This document shows, piece after piece, positions 23,821 to 24,136 of a stretch of 24,136 nucleotides of DNA. Source of the DNA: JAZDFC01 sp043808235. GTDB taxonomy: Bacteria > Bacteroidota > Ignavibacteria > Ignavibacteriales > Melioribacteraceae. How positions within the stretch are numbered: position 1 is the stretch's first letter; every line of letters starts with the position of its first letter. The notes beneath the pieces were generated by a model, which made no database searches, was not told the DNA's origin, and was given only the letters and a program-made list of their open reading frames with translations. The DNA lies in NCBI GenBank assembly GCA_043808235.1, contig JAZDFC010000078.1, forward strand, positions 1-24,136. The letters are read 5' to 3'. Position numbers and translations under genes: made by a program.

Positions 23821-24136
23821 TTACTCGAATTTCTTTTTAGCTAAAATCATTGCACCGATAGTTGCAGCGAGAAGTAAAAATCCTGCCACTTCGAACGGGA
23901 TAATGTACTGTGTATATAATTGCTGTCCGATAGTCTCAATCTTTCCGGCATCAATACTTTTTTGTACCTCCGGCGAAAGATAAGTTGAAGGCTTCCCGGC
24001 AAAAATTAAATATGCAACCTGGGAAAAAACAATCGCGGCAATGAAGATAGCAAAATATTTTATCGTTCGTTTATCACTTAAAATCTTTGATTCGCTTGAT
24101 AAATTTAACAGCATCAAAACAAAGAGGAATAATACC
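23821..24136 (-). CDS. nuoJ: NADH-quinone oxidoreductase subunit J, C-terminal part (cut by window edge)
   Basis: The frame stays open to the right edge, giving about 105 residues. The first visible residues (VLFLFVLMLLNL) are the end of the conserved NuoJ third helix, which normally reads AGAIMVLFLFVVMLLN, so the first 55-60 residues are outside the window. Two further membrane segments follow (about KYFAIFIAAIVFSQVAYLIF and PFEVAGFLLLAATIGAMILA), fitting the C-terminal half. NuoJ sits beside NuoK and contributes the pi-bulged helix at the junction of the membrane arm. The in-frame TTG/ATG near 24114 are internal, not true starts. Confidence 0.93.
   Translation of the reverse strand, partial: VLFLFVLMLLNLSSESKILSDKRTIKYFAIFIAAIVFSQVAYLIFAGKPSTYLSPEVQKSIDAGKIETIGQQLYTQYIIPFEVAGFLLLAATIGAMILAKKKFE

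Overview
The window reads as chromosomal DNA of an FCB-group bacterium, most likely Ignavibacteria or a close relative of Bacteroidota/Chlorobiota. The reasons are a type IX secretion plug-type protein (DUF5103), a DUF4097 cell-surface repeat protein, a DUF1684 lipoprotein, AT-rich intergenic DNA, a complex I cluster ending nuoJKLMN, and a MutS / DAHP synthase / TyrA grouping of ordinary bacterial type. Some genes have clear Shine-Dalgarno sequences and several start with TTG or GTG. The taxonomic call is inference; no rRNA gene is present.

Layout. 1-2771 (minus strand): a DUF4097 protein ending in a hairpin terminator, then a compact three-gene unit (small unknown protein, T9SS plug-like protein, Gfo/Idh/MocA oxidoreductase) running off the left edge. 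2908-3699 (plus): a PAP2 phosphatase. 3757-7506 (minus): a 1249-residue GH13 alpha-amylase-family protein with long helical flanks and an altered region IV. 7507-11130: an accessory, repeat-rich stretch with an orphan HicB antitoxin, a periodic array of four GTCCC/GGGAC hairpins, a VapBC toxin-antitoxin pair, and an uncharacterised zinc-ribbon / GIY-YIG gene pair. The two gene pairs are separated and flanked by imperfect direct copies of a two-part intergenic repeat (called A and B here), giving a cassette-like order.

11131-16508 (plus): mutS, a DUF1684 lipoprotein, DAHP synthase and prephenate dehydrogenase, closely spaced. The last two are the first step of aromatic amino acid synthesis and the tyrosine-branch step, and are adjacent with no gap. 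16557-24136 (minus): the membrane arm of NADH:quinone oxidoreductase (nuoJ, cut by the window edge, then K, L, M, N), followed on the same strand by the bifunctional NAD(P)H-hydrate repair enzyme and a VanZ-like membrane protein. The repair enzyme fits next to the main NADH-oxidising complex because it restores damaged NAD(P)H.

Most of the window is housekeeping. The part most likely to hold something undescribed is 8290-10900: the repeat-bounded gene pairs and the hairpin array. Integron-like core heptamers can be picked out in the repeats, but no integrase is visible and the resemblance is only suggestive.
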